DNA from: Thermohalobaculum sp039822785
GTDB lineage: Bacteria > Pseudomonadota > Alphaproteobacteria > Rhodobacterales > Rhodobacteraceae
Length of the DNA stretch: 64,000 nucleotides
Reading direction: 5' to 3'
Assembly: GCA_039822785.1 (NCBI GenBank)
Contig: JBCBMO010000005.1
Location: forward strand, 372,001 to 436,000
In this document: piece by piece, positions 7,820 to 15,655 of the stretch
Numbering within the stretch: the stretch's first letter is position 1
How the letters are laid out: each line of letters opens with the position of its first letter
Notes under the pieces: generated by a model
The model's database searches: none
Told to the model about the DNA's origin: nothing
The model's input: the letters and a program-made list of their open reading frames with translations, nothing else
Position numbers and translations under genes: made by a program

Positions 7820-9144
7820 CCGATGAGGTCGAGATCGCCACTCTGGGCGCCCAGGGCGATGGCGTCACCGCGGCGGGCGTCTTCGTGCCCCGCACCCTGC
7901 CGGGCGAGCGCGTGCGCCTGACGCCGGAGGAGGGAGACCCCGCACGGCGCACGCCGGCAGCCATCCTGCGCCCAGCGCCCTGCCGCATCACGCCGGTCTG
8001 CCGCCATTTCGAGGACTGCGGCGGCTGCACCCTGCAACACGCCGATGCGCCAACGGTCGCCGCGTTCAAGCGCGATCTCGTCGCCAGCGCCCTCTCCGCC
8101 GCGGGGGTCACGCCCGGCACGGTGCGCCAGACGCTGACGATCCCTGCTGCCAGCCGTCGGCGCATCGCGCTCGCCGCCCGGCGCACCCGCAGCGGGGTGC
8201 TGATCGGCTTTCGCGGCCAGCGCGCCGAGACGATCGTGCCCATCACCGACTGCGCGGTGATCACGCCGGGCCTCGCCGCCGTCCTGCCCCGCCTCGCCCC
8301 CCTGGTCGAGGCGCTGGCCAGCCGCAAGGGCACCCTGCGCCTGACGCTGACCGAGACCGAGGGCGGCATCGACTGCGCCGCAACCGGCGCCAAACCCCTC
8401 GATCCGCCCAAGGCACAATCAGCACCCAGGCATCGCCGGGCCAAGCGCCCCGGCGGTGCGGCGACCTTCAGCCCGGACGCGGAGGCCCTGCGCCGCGATC
8501 TCGCCGCCATGGCCGAGGCACTCGATCTGGCGCGCCTGACCGTCGAGGATGAGACCCTGGCCGCCCGGCGCCCCGCCTGCCTGACGCTCGGCCCAGCCCG
8601 CGTGCCGCTGCCCCCCGGCGCCTTCCTCCAGCCCAGCGCCGCGGGGGCCATGGCGCTCACCCGGCTGGTGCAGGAGGCCCTCGGCCCCGCCGCCGAGGGC
8701 GGGCCCTTGGTCGATCTCTTCGCCGGGGTCGGCACCTTCGCACTACCGCTGAGCGCCGCGGCCCCCGTGACCGCCTATGAGCTCGACGCCCCGGCAGTCG
8801 ATGCACTGACAACCGCCTGGCGCACCGCGGCACCGATGGCGGGTCTGCGGCGGCTGGAGGGCGTGGTGCGCAATCTCTTCCGCCGCCCGGTCCTGGCCAC
8901 GGAGCTGAAGGGGATCGCCGGCGCCGTGATCGACCCACCCTTCGCCGGCGCCGCAGAACAGGCACGGGCGCTCGCCGAGAGCACGGTGCCGCGCATCGCC
9001 TCGGTCAGCTGCAACCCGGCCACCTTTGCGCGCGATGCGGCGCTCCTGGCCGCGGGCGGCTACGTGCTCGACTGGGTCCAACCCGTGGACCAGTTCCGCT
9101 GGTCCGCACACGTGGAAGTGATCGGCGCCTTCCGCCGCCCCTGA
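7816..9144 (+). CDS. Class I SAM-dependent RNA m5U methyltransferase, RumA/TrmA type
   Basis: This 442-residue protein has an N-terminal TRAM-like segment (about residues 1-50), then the cysteine motif CRHFEDCGGCTLQ of the 4Fe-4S cluster found in RlmC/RlmD-type enzymes. The SAM-binding motif VDLFAGVGTFALPL lies near residue 300 and the catalytic cysteine motif SVSCNPATFARD near residue 395. These enzymes methylate uridine C5 in 23S rRNA (or tRNA) through a covalent cysteine adduct. It is probably the single RumA-like enzyme typical of alphaproteobacteria; the exact target position is not determinable here. It is translationally coupled to tlyA. Confidence 0.9.
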   Translation: MTDEVEIATLGAQGDGVTAAGVFVPRTLPGERVRLTPEEGDPARRTPAAILRPAPCRITPVCRHFEDCGGCTLQHADAPTVAAFKRDLVASALSAAGVTPGTVRQTLTIPAASRRRIALAARRTRSGVLIGFRGQRAETIVPITDCAVITPGLAAVLPRLAPLVEALASRKGTLRLTLTETEGGIDCAATGAKPLDPPKAQSAPRHRRAKRPGGAATFSPDAEALRRDLAAMAEALDLARLTVEDETLAARRPACLTLGPARVPLPPGAFLQPSAAGAMALTRLVQEALGPAAEGGPLVDLFAGVGTFALPLSAAAPVTAYELDAPAVDALTTAWRTAAPMAGLRRLEGVVRNLFRRPVLATELKGIAGAVIDPPFAGAAEQARALAESTVPRIASVSCNPATFARDAALLAAGGYVLDWVQPVDQFRWSAHVEVIGAFRRP

Positions 9145-9166
9145 GGGTGCAGGGGGTGTGGCTGGC

Positions 9167-10021
9167 TCAGAGGCCGGGGAAAAACCGGCCGGCGGGGCTC
9201 AGCGTGAAGATCTCGCAGCCCTCCTCGGTCACGCCGATCGAGTGCTCGAACTGCGCCGACAACGAGCGGTCGCGGGTGACCGCCGTCCAGTTGTCCGACA
9301 GGGTCTTGGTCTGCGGCGCGCCCAGGTTCACCATGGGCTCGATGGTGAAGAACATGCCGGGTCGCAGCTCCGCCCCCTCACCGCGGCGGCCATAGTGCAA
9401 GACATTCGGCGCGTCGTGAAACACGCGCCCCAGCCCGTGGCCGCAGAAATCGCGCACCACCGAGCAGCGCTCCCCCTCGGCGTAGGTCTGGATCACATTG
9501 CCGATATCGCCGAAGCGGGTGCCGGGCGTCACCGCCGCGATCCCGCGCATCAGCGCCTCATGCGTCACCTCGATCAGCCGCGCGGCAAAGCGTTTGGGCG
9601 TGCCCGCCACATACATGCGGCTGGTGTCACCATGCCAGCCGTCCAGGATCACCGTGACGTCGATGTTGAGGATATCGCCCTCGCGCAGCTCATCGCTCGA
9701 GCGGCCGGGGATCTTGCGCCCGGGGATCCCGTGGCAGACGACCTGGTTGACCGAGATGCAGGAGGAATGCTCGTAGCCGCGATAGCCGAGCGTCGCGGGG
9801 ATCGCGCCCTGCTCGATGATAAAGGCATGGCAGCGTTGATCGATCTCGGCGGTGGTGACGCCTGGGCGGACGTGCTGGCCGATCATGTCGAGGCATTCGG
9901 CGGCCAGGCGGCCCGCGCGGCGCATCCCCTCGAAGTCCGACGGCTCGTAGAGCCGGATGCCCTCGGCCGTACGGCGCTCGGGCAGCGCCTCGGCCGCGTG
10001 CGTGCTCAATTTGTCGTCCAT
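9167..10021 (-). CDS. map: Methionine aminopeptidase, type I
   Basis: This enzyme removes N-terminal methionine from nascent proteins with a dinuclear metal site. The 284-residue protein (ATG 10021) shows the family features CHGIPG, DILNIDVTVILDGWHGDTSRM (the two metal Asp residues), GHGLGRVFHDAPN and the FTIEPM glutamate motif. The start lies 7 bases after the stop of sfsA, so the two form an operon, an order common in alphaproteobacteria. An in-frame upstream methionine codon lies inside sfsA and is less likely. Confidence 0.94.
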   Translation of the reverse strand: MDDKLSTHAAEALPERRTAEGIRLYEPSDFEGMRRAGRLAAECLDMIGQHVRPGVTTAEIDQRCHAFIIEQGAIPATLGYRGYEHSSCISVNQVVCHGIPGRKIPGRSSDELREGDILNIDVTVILDGWHGDTSRMYVAGTPKRFAARLIEVTHEALMRGIAAVTPGTRFGDIGNVIQTYAEGERCSVVRDFCGHGLGRVFHDAPNVLHYGRRGEGAELRPGMFFTIEPMVNLGAPQTKTLSDNWTAVTRDRSLSAQFEHSIGVTEEGCEIFTLSPAGRFFPGL

Positions 10022-10028
10022 GCCGTCA

Positions 10029-10820
10029 TTACTCCGCAATCGGCACCGGCCGATCAACCGAAATCGCCCCGATCCTGGCGCCATCCGCCCCGGCCGAGCC
10101 GAGGGTCACGTGGCAGCGCAGGGCCACCGCTTCAACCCCGGCGGCCCGCGCTGCGGCGAAGGCCGCGGCGTAGCCGGGGTCGAGATCCGCCGCCAAAGCC
10201 ATCCTGTCGCCGTCGCCGCGCTGGATGCAGTAGACCATGATGGCGCGATGACCGGCTTTGACCATGGCGGCAAGCTCGCCCAGGTGCTTCGCCCCCCGCG
10301 CGGTGACGCTGTCGGGAAACTCGTGCAGGCTGGGGGTGCGGACCAGATGCACGTTCTTGACCTCCACATAGGCCTGCGGCAGCCCCTCGGCCGTGGCCAG
10401 AAAATCCACACGGCTGGCGGCGCCGTATTTCACCTCCGCGCGAAAGGCGCCATAGCCCTCGAGCCCCGGCACCTGCCCTGCGCGGAGCGCCGCGCCCACC
10501 ACCCGGTTCGGCACCCCGGTATCGACACCGACCAGGATCCCGCTGCCTGGCGGGCCGAGATCGCCCGGATCTGCCTCCGGCCCTCCCTGCGGCAGCTCTA
10601 CCATACGGACGGTAAATTTGAGCTTACGGCTTGGGTTGTCATTCGGTTCCAACCAGACCCGCAACCCGGGTGCCTTCAGCCCCATCATGCTGCCGGGATT
10701 GGCGAGATGCGCCATCACCGCCTCTCCGTCCCGCGGCCCGCCCTCCAGCACGCAATCGGTAAGGAAGCGCTTGTAGCGCAGCACCAGGCGGGCGGGCACG
10801 AGGGCGGCGGCAAACTCCAT
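10029..10820 (-). CDS. sfsA: DNA/RNA nuclease SfsA (sugar fermentation stimulation protein)
   Basis: The 263-residue protein matches SfsA along its length: RYKRFLTDC near the N-terminus, HLANPGSMMGL, VGVDTGVPNRVV, a nuclease-like core DFLATAEGLPQAYVEVKNVHL and GAKHLGELAAM. The KN after VEV and the preceding Asp/Glu residues look like a PD-(D/E)XK-type site. About 15 Pro/Gly-rich residues (near position 90) look inserted relative to shorter family members. It is the first gene of the sfsA-map operon. Confidence 0.92.
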   Translation of the reverse strand: MEFAAALVPARLVLRYKRFLTDCVLEGGPRDGEAVMAHLANPGSMMGLKAPGLRVWLEPNDNPSRKLKFTVRMVELPQGGPEADPGDLGPPGSGILVGVDTGVPNRVVGAALRAGQVPGLEGYGAFRAEVKYGAASRVDFLATAEGLPQAYVEVKNVHLVRTPSLHEFPDSVTARGAKHLGELAAMVKAGHRAIMVYCIQRGDGDRMALAADLDPGYAAAFAAARAAGVEAVALRCHVTLGSAGADGARIGAISVDRPVPIAE

Positions 10821-11344
10821 ACAGGCCCTGTGGCCCGCGATGCCCTGCGGCGCAAGCCCCAGAGCCGCGCTTCACCACGCGGTCGCGGTTGATCGAGGCC
10901 TCAGGAAGCACGTCGGGGCCGAGTCGAAGCCAGTCGGGCGCAAACAGCGCCGATGCGCTCGGCCAACACGAGGTGCGGCGCGAGTATGCAACGGCCGCCA
11001 CCAGCATCAGGATCTCGGTGCAACACCGTAAGGTTCGGCAAGTCGCAGCGAACGCGATGGCCCCCGTCCTCGGCCACCGTGCGTGACCCTGATGGATGGC
11101 TGGGAACCCTTTGCCTTGATCAAGGGCGGGCAGGTCTATTTCATTTACGGCAATCGTCGAACAGCGCCCGCTCGTCGCGTACCGCGCGGCCGGCGCTTTC
11201 TCTGAACGCCACTCAGCCATCCGACGACGCGCCGCTGGCGCACGAGTGCCAGAGTGAGGTCCGGTAAGTTCTAATCACTAGGTTTCTCAAAATGCGACGC
11301 CAGCAGCTCGTTGAGATATTGAAGTAAAGAAAAACTCATCGAAT
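10821..11344. other. 524-bp gene-poor stretch upstream of sfsA
   Basis: I see no convincing intact gene. A short open stretch on the plus strand, GTG 11083 to TGA 11205, encodes a plausible-looking fragment (MDGWEPFALIKGGQVYFIYG) without a ribosome binding site and with a stop shortly upstream. It may be the remnant of a decayed gene. The last 70 bases (from about 11270) become AT-rich and probably hold the promoter of the gene at 11345. Confidence 0.5.
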
Positions 11345-12298
11345 ATGGGGTCTGTCACTTTTCACTTGGGGGCACGGGTGAAACAGAACTTTGAAAGAAC
11401 GTGGTTTATGGATTTACAAATTGCCTTGATTCTAATATTGCTCGTGAACTTGGTAACGTACCCCTTCTTTCCAAGCGTGTTTGCTGCTGACTTTTATGCG
11501 CCGCCCGAGCGAGAAGGCACTCGAACGTTTTCGTTGGAGAACCCGGCGCTAGAAAGCCCCGTGAAGGCCCAGATCCATGATTACATCGGCGATCATGGTG
11601 GACCGGGCTTAAGCGCTGACTACAAAACGTCAGGTCGGTACATGGCCTTCGCCATTCCGATGAAGTGGTGGTACTTGGGCAACCTATTTGATGATGATCC
11701 GGTCATTCAGATCCTGCTGCACGGAACGTGGTTGAAGGATCGTCGCGATGGGCAAGGGCTATTGAGGCCTTGGCATGACGGTGGGATGCGCTCTCAACGG
11801 GAAAGCCTCTCTCACCAAACCGCCATTCGGATAACGCTGCGCGCGTCCGCTGGGGGAAGGGTTCTGCTCAGCGAGGACGCACTGGTCGGCGCGCGTGATA
11901 CCGGCGTGCGGACGCCCACGTACCGCCCCGGTGGGCGGCGCGACATCTTCTGGCTGGGTGAGACGTACTGTGGTTTCGACGTCTTTGAGACCGGCGAACC
12001 GCGGCAGTGGACTGATGAGCGTGGTGCACCCGCCGACGCGCCGCATCCCGACATTCCCACCCGCTTCCACACGGGACGTCTCTTCGGATACCCGGCGGGA
12101 GCAGCGGCCTACGCGTTCATTGCCGACTGCAGCAAGGTCGCCGGGGACAAGGTGCAGTGTCTTTCCACTGCTCCGTTGAACGACTTCGTCGATGTCTACG
12201 TCGGTATGGACGCCCGCAACCTGTGCGATGCCCCTGAGATGAGAGCACAGACACTGAAGATGATCTCGGACCACGCGACGCTCGTCGAGAGGGAGTAA
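11345..12298 (+). CDS. Hypothetical protein with one N-terminal membrane segment
   Basis: I do not recognise this protein. It is 317 residues from ATG 11345; GTG 11378 or ATG 11408 would also keep the hydrophobic segment (about residues 22-47, ending VFAADF), which is either a signal anchor or an uncleaved signal. The rest is soluble, with many Trp/Gly/Asp residues, several paired motifs (WWYLGNLFDDDP, RPWHDGG) and a few C-terminal cysteines. The first 400 bases are visibly lower in GC than the surrounding genes, and the gene sits beside a gene-poor stretch, both consistent with acquisition. Probably an envelope or exported protein. Confidence 0.6.
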   Translation: MGSVTFHLGARVKQNFERTWFMDLQIALILILLVNLVTYPFFPSVFAADFYAPPEREGTRTFSLENPALESPVKAQIHDYIGDHGGPGLSADYKTSGRYMAFAIPMKWWYLGNLFDDDPVIQILLHGTWLKDRRDGQGLLRPWHDGGMRSQRESLSHQTAIRITLRASAGGRVLLSEDALVGARDTGVRTPTYRPGGRRDIFWLGETYCGFDVFETGEPRQWTDERGAPADAPHPDIPTRFHTGRLFGYPAGAAAYAFIADCSKVAGDKVQCLSTAPLNDFVDVYVGMDARNLCDAPEMRAQTLKMISDHATLVERE

Positions 12299-12431
12299 GA
12301 GCGCCTTTTGATCAGCCTTCCCTCAGTCTCCGCCCCTGACGAGACCGCAAGGTCGCCTGGCGCGCCCGCCCCACCTCTTGATCGTGGCGGAACCGAGGCG
12401 TAGGCCCGCGGCACGGCAGCAGGGGGCGATC

Positions 12432-13193
12432 ATGGCGACGAAGACCGCGGCGATGGTGGTGATCGGGGACGAGATCCTCTCGGGCCGCATCCAGGATCTC
12501 AACGCCCACCACCTCGCCGGGCGCATGGCCGCCCTCGGCATCCCGCTCATCGAGATCCGCACGGTGCCCGACGACCACGGCGCCATCGCCGCGGCGATCC
12601 GCGCGCTCTCGGGCAGCCTCGGGGGCACGGCGGACTACCTCTTCACCTCCGGCGGCATAGGGCCCACCCACGACGACATCACCGCCGATGCCGTCGCCGC
12701 CGCCCACGGCGTGCCCATCGACGTGCGCGAGGATGCTCGCGCCCTCCTCCTCGCCCGCTACGGCGAGGACGGCATCAACGCCGCGCGCCTACGCATGGCC
12801 CGCATCCCCCAGGGCGCCGCGCTCATCGACAACCCCGTCTCCGCCGCCCCCGGCTTCCGCCTCGGCTCGACCCACGTCATGGCCGGTGTGCCGGAGGTCT
12901 TTCGCGCCATGCTCGCCGGCATCGAGCCCAGCCTCACGGGCGGCCCGCCGATCCGCGCCCATGGGTTCGAGGTCGCGGTGGCCGAAGGGGACCTCGCCGC
13001 CGATCTCGCCGCCCTCGACGCCGCCCACCCCACCGTCAGCGTCGGCTGCTACCCCTACTGGCGCGATGGCCCCTCGGCCCGGGTCGTCCTGCGCGCCGCC
13101 GACCCCGTCGCCCTCGCCGCCGCCGCCACCGCCGCCCGCGCCCTGCTCGAAACCCACGCCCCCGGCGCGGTGCAGGAGACGCCACCCCCCTGA
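12432..13193 (+). CDS. Molybdopterin-binding/CinA N-terminal domain protein
   Basis: This 253-residue protein corresponds to the stand-alone MoCF (MoaB/Mog-like) domain found at the N-terminus of CinA. It has GDEILSGRIQDLN, then TSGGIGPTHDDIT, the molybdopterin-binding-type loop, and HVMAGVPEVFRAM. The nicotinamide amidase domain of full CinA is absent. The function of such short alphaproteobacterial proteins is uncertain; an ADP-ribose or nucleotide pyrophosphatase role is known for some CinA N-terminal domains. ATG 12432 is preceded by AGGGGGCG. The third codon positions are almost entirely C or G. Confidence 0.85.
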   Translation: MATKTAAMVVIGDEILSGRIQDLNAHHLAGRMAALGIPLIEIRTVPDDHGAIAAAIRALSGSLGGTADYLFTSGGIGPTHDDITADAVAAAHGVPIDVREDARALLLARYGEDGINAARLRMARIPQGAALIDNPVSAAPGFRLGSTHVMAGVPEVFRAMLAGIEPSLTGGPPIRAHGFEVAVAEGDLAADLAALDAAHPTVSVGCYPYWRDGPSARVVLRAADPVALAAAATAARALLETHAPGAVQETPPP

Positions 13194-13264
13194 TGCCGCC
13201 CCCTATGCCCCGGCCTCCGCGCTCTGCTATCCTCGCCCTCCCCCAGCTGCCAACGGAGCCCCCC

Positions 13265-13687
13265 ATGAGCCGCCGCACCCCTCTCCGCACCCCCCTCCTC
13301 GCCGCCCTCTGCCTCGCCCTCCCCTCCCTCGCCCTCGCCAACCCCTGCGGCACCGAGGAACGCGGCAAGATCGTCCTCAAGGGCTACGAGATCGGCCAGA
13401 CCGCCATCCCCCAGGCGGAGATCGAGCGGCTGACCCGCTTCGCCGAGACCGCCGCCACCCGCTTCGAGCTCTGCGTCTCCGCCAGCGTCGACCCCACGGG
13501 CTCGGACGCCGCCAACAAGCGCGTCTCCGACGCCCGCGCCGCCGCGGTGGTCAAATTCCTCACCGACCGCGGGGCCGACCCGGACACCATCAAGATCAGC
13601 AACGTCGAGAAATCGCAGATCACGCTCTTCGGCCTCCTGCCCGACGACCGCGACAGCGAGCGGACGGTCTACGTCTCCCACAACTGA
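13265..13687 (+). CDS. Small periplasmic OmpA-like domain protein
   Basis: The 140-residue product begins with a clear signal peptide (arginine-rich start, then LLAALCLALPSLALA before the likely cleavage site). The mature part resembles a short OmpA/MotB peptidoglycan-binding domain: a strand-helix start with alignment of NKRVSDARAAAVVKFLTDRG to the N-x-x-LS-x-x-RA-x-x-V motif. I chose ATG 13265, preceded by GGAG, because it places the signal peptide at the N-terminus. It lies 71 bases downstream of the CinA-like gene and may be cotranscribed. It likely binds peptidoglycan or has a structural role in the periplasm. Confidence 0.75.
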   Translation: MSRRTPLRTPLLAALCLALPSLALANPCGTEERGKIVLKGYEIGQTAIPQAEIERLTRFAETAATRFELCVSASVDPTGSDAANKRVSDARAAAVVKFLTDRGADPDTIKISNVEKSQITLFGLLPDDRDSERTVYVSHN

Positions 13688-13878
13688 CCGCGCCTCAGCC
13701 GCCCGGGGCCGTCCCGCACGGTTCCGGGCCGCTTTCGCCCCAAAACCCCCCGAAACGGCCCGAGTTGCATCCAGCCACCATTCCAGCGCGCCGAATGCGC
13801 GCGCGCTGCCAGGGCTTTGCGCGCAGTCCCCGTGGCGCGTGACCCATCCTGCGCCCGCGACAATGGTGGAGGGGAACG

Positions 13879-14442
13879 GTGGACAGCAAAGTGGAGCGGC
13901 GGAGCAAACCCGGCAGCGGGCCCGAAGACACGGCGACCGACAGCGGCATCGCCCAGGGGGTGGAGGCGCTTTTGACCGCCCTCGCCGATGCCGCCAAGGC
14001 CGAGGTCGAGGCCGCCGCGGCGCTCACCGACGCCCGCCACCGGCATCGGGAGGTCGTGGCCGCCCTCACCCGGCTGGGCCTCCTGATGGACCCGGACGCG
14101 CGGCGGCGGGTGCAGCGCCACATGGCCCTGATCGCCCGGCGCCATGCGGTCGGCAAGGGAGAGGGCGGGCGCCCCCGCACTGCCCGGCAGGAGGCCGTGA
14201 TCGCCTTTCTGGTCGAGGAAGCGCGGGAGCGTTTTCGCGTCTGGCAGCTCGCCGCCTACCTCCAGGACCTGGATTTTCGGATGCCCTCGCGCGCCGCCGC
14301 CAACATCTGCCGCGACCTGACGCGCAAAGGCATGCTGACCCGCCTAGGCCACGGCCACTACGCCATAGACCTCAGCCATCCAACGCTCTTCGACCGAACG
14401 ATGGAGTACGCGCGGGAGGGATTGGATTTATCGCTACGTTAG
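13879..14442 (+). CDS. Hypothetical protein with putative C-terminal winged helix
   Basis: The 187-residue protein starts at GTG 13879 with an upstream GGAGGGG. The N-terminal third is a charged, Ala-rich helix that could form a coiled coil. A basic middle part (RRRVQRHMALIARRHAVG) and a C-terminal region follow (WQLAAYLQDLDFRMPSRAAA through RDLTRKGMLTRLGHGHYAI). The latter has the helix-helix-wing pattern of a winged-helix DNA-binding domain, where a final Gly-His-x-Tyr wing is common. No named family is recognised; a DNA-binding regulator is an inference. The gene ends exactly where the base composition falls. Confidence 0.65.
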   Translation: MDSKVERRSKPGSGPEDTATDSGIAQGVEALLTALADAAKAEVEAAAALTDARHRHREVVAALTRLGLLMDPDARRRVQRHMALIARRHAVGKGEGGRPRTARQEAVIAFLVEEARERFRVWQLAAYLQDLDFRMPSRAAANICRDLTRKGMLTRLGHGHYAIDLSHPTLFDRTMEYAREGLDLSLR

Positions 14443-15655
14443 AGTGAAAATCTGTATACGCACAATAATTCTCCGACGGTCTCGCGCAAAATATTACAGT
14501 CTTCTTTTTTTCTTCCACACGCGCCTTTTTTCTTTAGGAACTCCACATCGGTCGAGTATCTTGTGGAGATTTGCAATTTTGGAGTCAATTAGTTTTCCAG
14601 TCCGTGTAACTATAAATTTCTCCTCTGGCCTTCCAAAATCTGAGCTCTGAGTTCCTTCTCGTAATTTCAGGCCAAGATTTATGATATGTGTCAAAGTAAA
14701 GTCTGGTTTGATTTCCCATCTCAATGGGGGTGGCAATTTATTTTTCGGACCTCTTAAGCAAGGTAGAAAGAAGAACTTTGCACCTATCCTTGGATTTATG
14801 CCATAGATCAGACATAGATCATCTCCACTATAGTAAGAAAGAGTTCGTCTATCTCCTAAGTAATATTCCCCATTATCATTAACTAGATCTCTTGAAGATA
14901 TCTGCAACGGAAGAAAGCCATGATCTTGATTTAGATAATACACCTCAAACCAAAAACCATATCCACCGTCAAATATCCCAGATACATCATAGTGCACCAT
15001 CTCTAGGCATACTGAAATTATCTCACTATATTGAGTTGGGAATTTCGTTGGAAATATACTTTTGAATCGTTCGAGAAACTCATCTGCTCCACTTCCTATA
15101 CAGGCAATAAACCCATCGTCATGATGAAAGCCCCTTACAAGCCCTGTTGATCGAAATACAAACTTGCCGTCAATTACACCAGATATGACAGCAGTAAATC
15201 CTTGACAATATTGTTTGATAAAACTATCAATTGAAGCCTCTGAATTAAAATCAAATTGGTCTAACATCTTTATTGCAAACCGTGCTCTATCATAATTCCC
15301 GCTCCATTGAAGTGCGAGTGTTGGATTTATCTTGACAATTTTTCTATCAAGCCTCGTGATAGTCCTCTGCCTAATTTTTGGAGCTTTCAGTATGTCTTCT
15401 GGTATGACGTCTTCAAGTCTATCATCATTGCTCGAGATAATTATATCAGAAATTAAAAAATGTTGATTTCTATATTTATAAACTATGCATAGTGTCATGA
15501 CTTAATGCGCAGTGGCCCAGCTTGCACCCGAGCCACTATCAACAATAAGTGGAACAGATAAGGCAATATCTGATGTAAAGACATCTGACATCAAAATAGA
15601 AACCGCTTTTGAGAGTTCTTCAGCCTTCTTTTTGCTTACCTCAAATAACAACTCG
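14443..15655. mobile_element. AT-rich horizontally acquired block ending inside polA
   Basis: From the stop of the preceding gene to about 15655 the sequence is strikingly AT-rich against an otherwise very GC-rich window. It contains one intact gene (14494-15498, minus) and the last roughly 50 codons of polA, which are AT-rich yet keep the normal PolA C-terminal sequence. The right junction is sharp and lies within the codons for the QVHDELLFEV motif. I see no integrase, transposase, direct repeats or tRNA at either end, so the mechanism (for example homologous recombination in polA) is inferred from composition alone. Confidence 0.7.
14494..15498 (-). CDS. Putative proteasome-like Ntn hydrolase
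   Basis: The 334-residue protein is not obviously in a named bacterial family, but its N-terminus looks like a proteasome beta-type fold. Met1 is followed by Thr2 (MTLCIVYK), and an aspartate in LISDIIIS falls at position 17 when Thr2 is counted as residue 1, exactly as in proteasome beta/HslV. A basic motif DRKIVKI and a small-residue turn QWSGNYDRARFA follow, as in the Lys33 and Gly47 regions, with a roughly 19-residue insertion in between. The C-terminal half (about residues 180-334) is extra and lysine-rich at the end. Codon use is AT-rich, unlike all neighbours. It ends 4 bases from the polA stop side, on the same strand. Confidence 0.6.
   Translation of the reverse strand: MTLCIVYKYRNQHFLISDIIISSNDDRLEDVIPEDILKAPKIRQRTITRLDRKIVKINPTLALQWSGNYDRARFAIKMLDQFDFNSEASIDSFIKQYCQGFTAVISGVIDGKFVFRSTGLVRGFHHDDGFIACIGSGADEFLERFKSIFPTKFPTQYSEIISVCLEMVHYDVSGIFDGGYGFWFEVYYLNQDHGFLPLQISSRDLVNDNGEYYLGDRRTLSYYSGDDLCLIYGINPRIGAKFFFLPCLRGPKNKLPPPLRWEIKPDFTLTHIINLGLKLREGTQSSDFGRPEEKFIVTRTGKLIDSKIANLHKILDRCGVPKEKRRVWKKKRRL

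Noticed and set aside
11083..11205. Short plus-strand gene encoding a 40-residue peptide with MDGWEPFALIKGG
   Set aside because: There is no ribosome binding site, an in-frame stop lies shortly upstream, and no family match is recognised; kept only as a possible remnant in the intergenic entry.
13688..13878. Terminator or small RNA after the OmpA-like gene
   Set aside because: GC-rich partial inverted repeats are present, but no stable stem with a T-run could be confirmed by eye.
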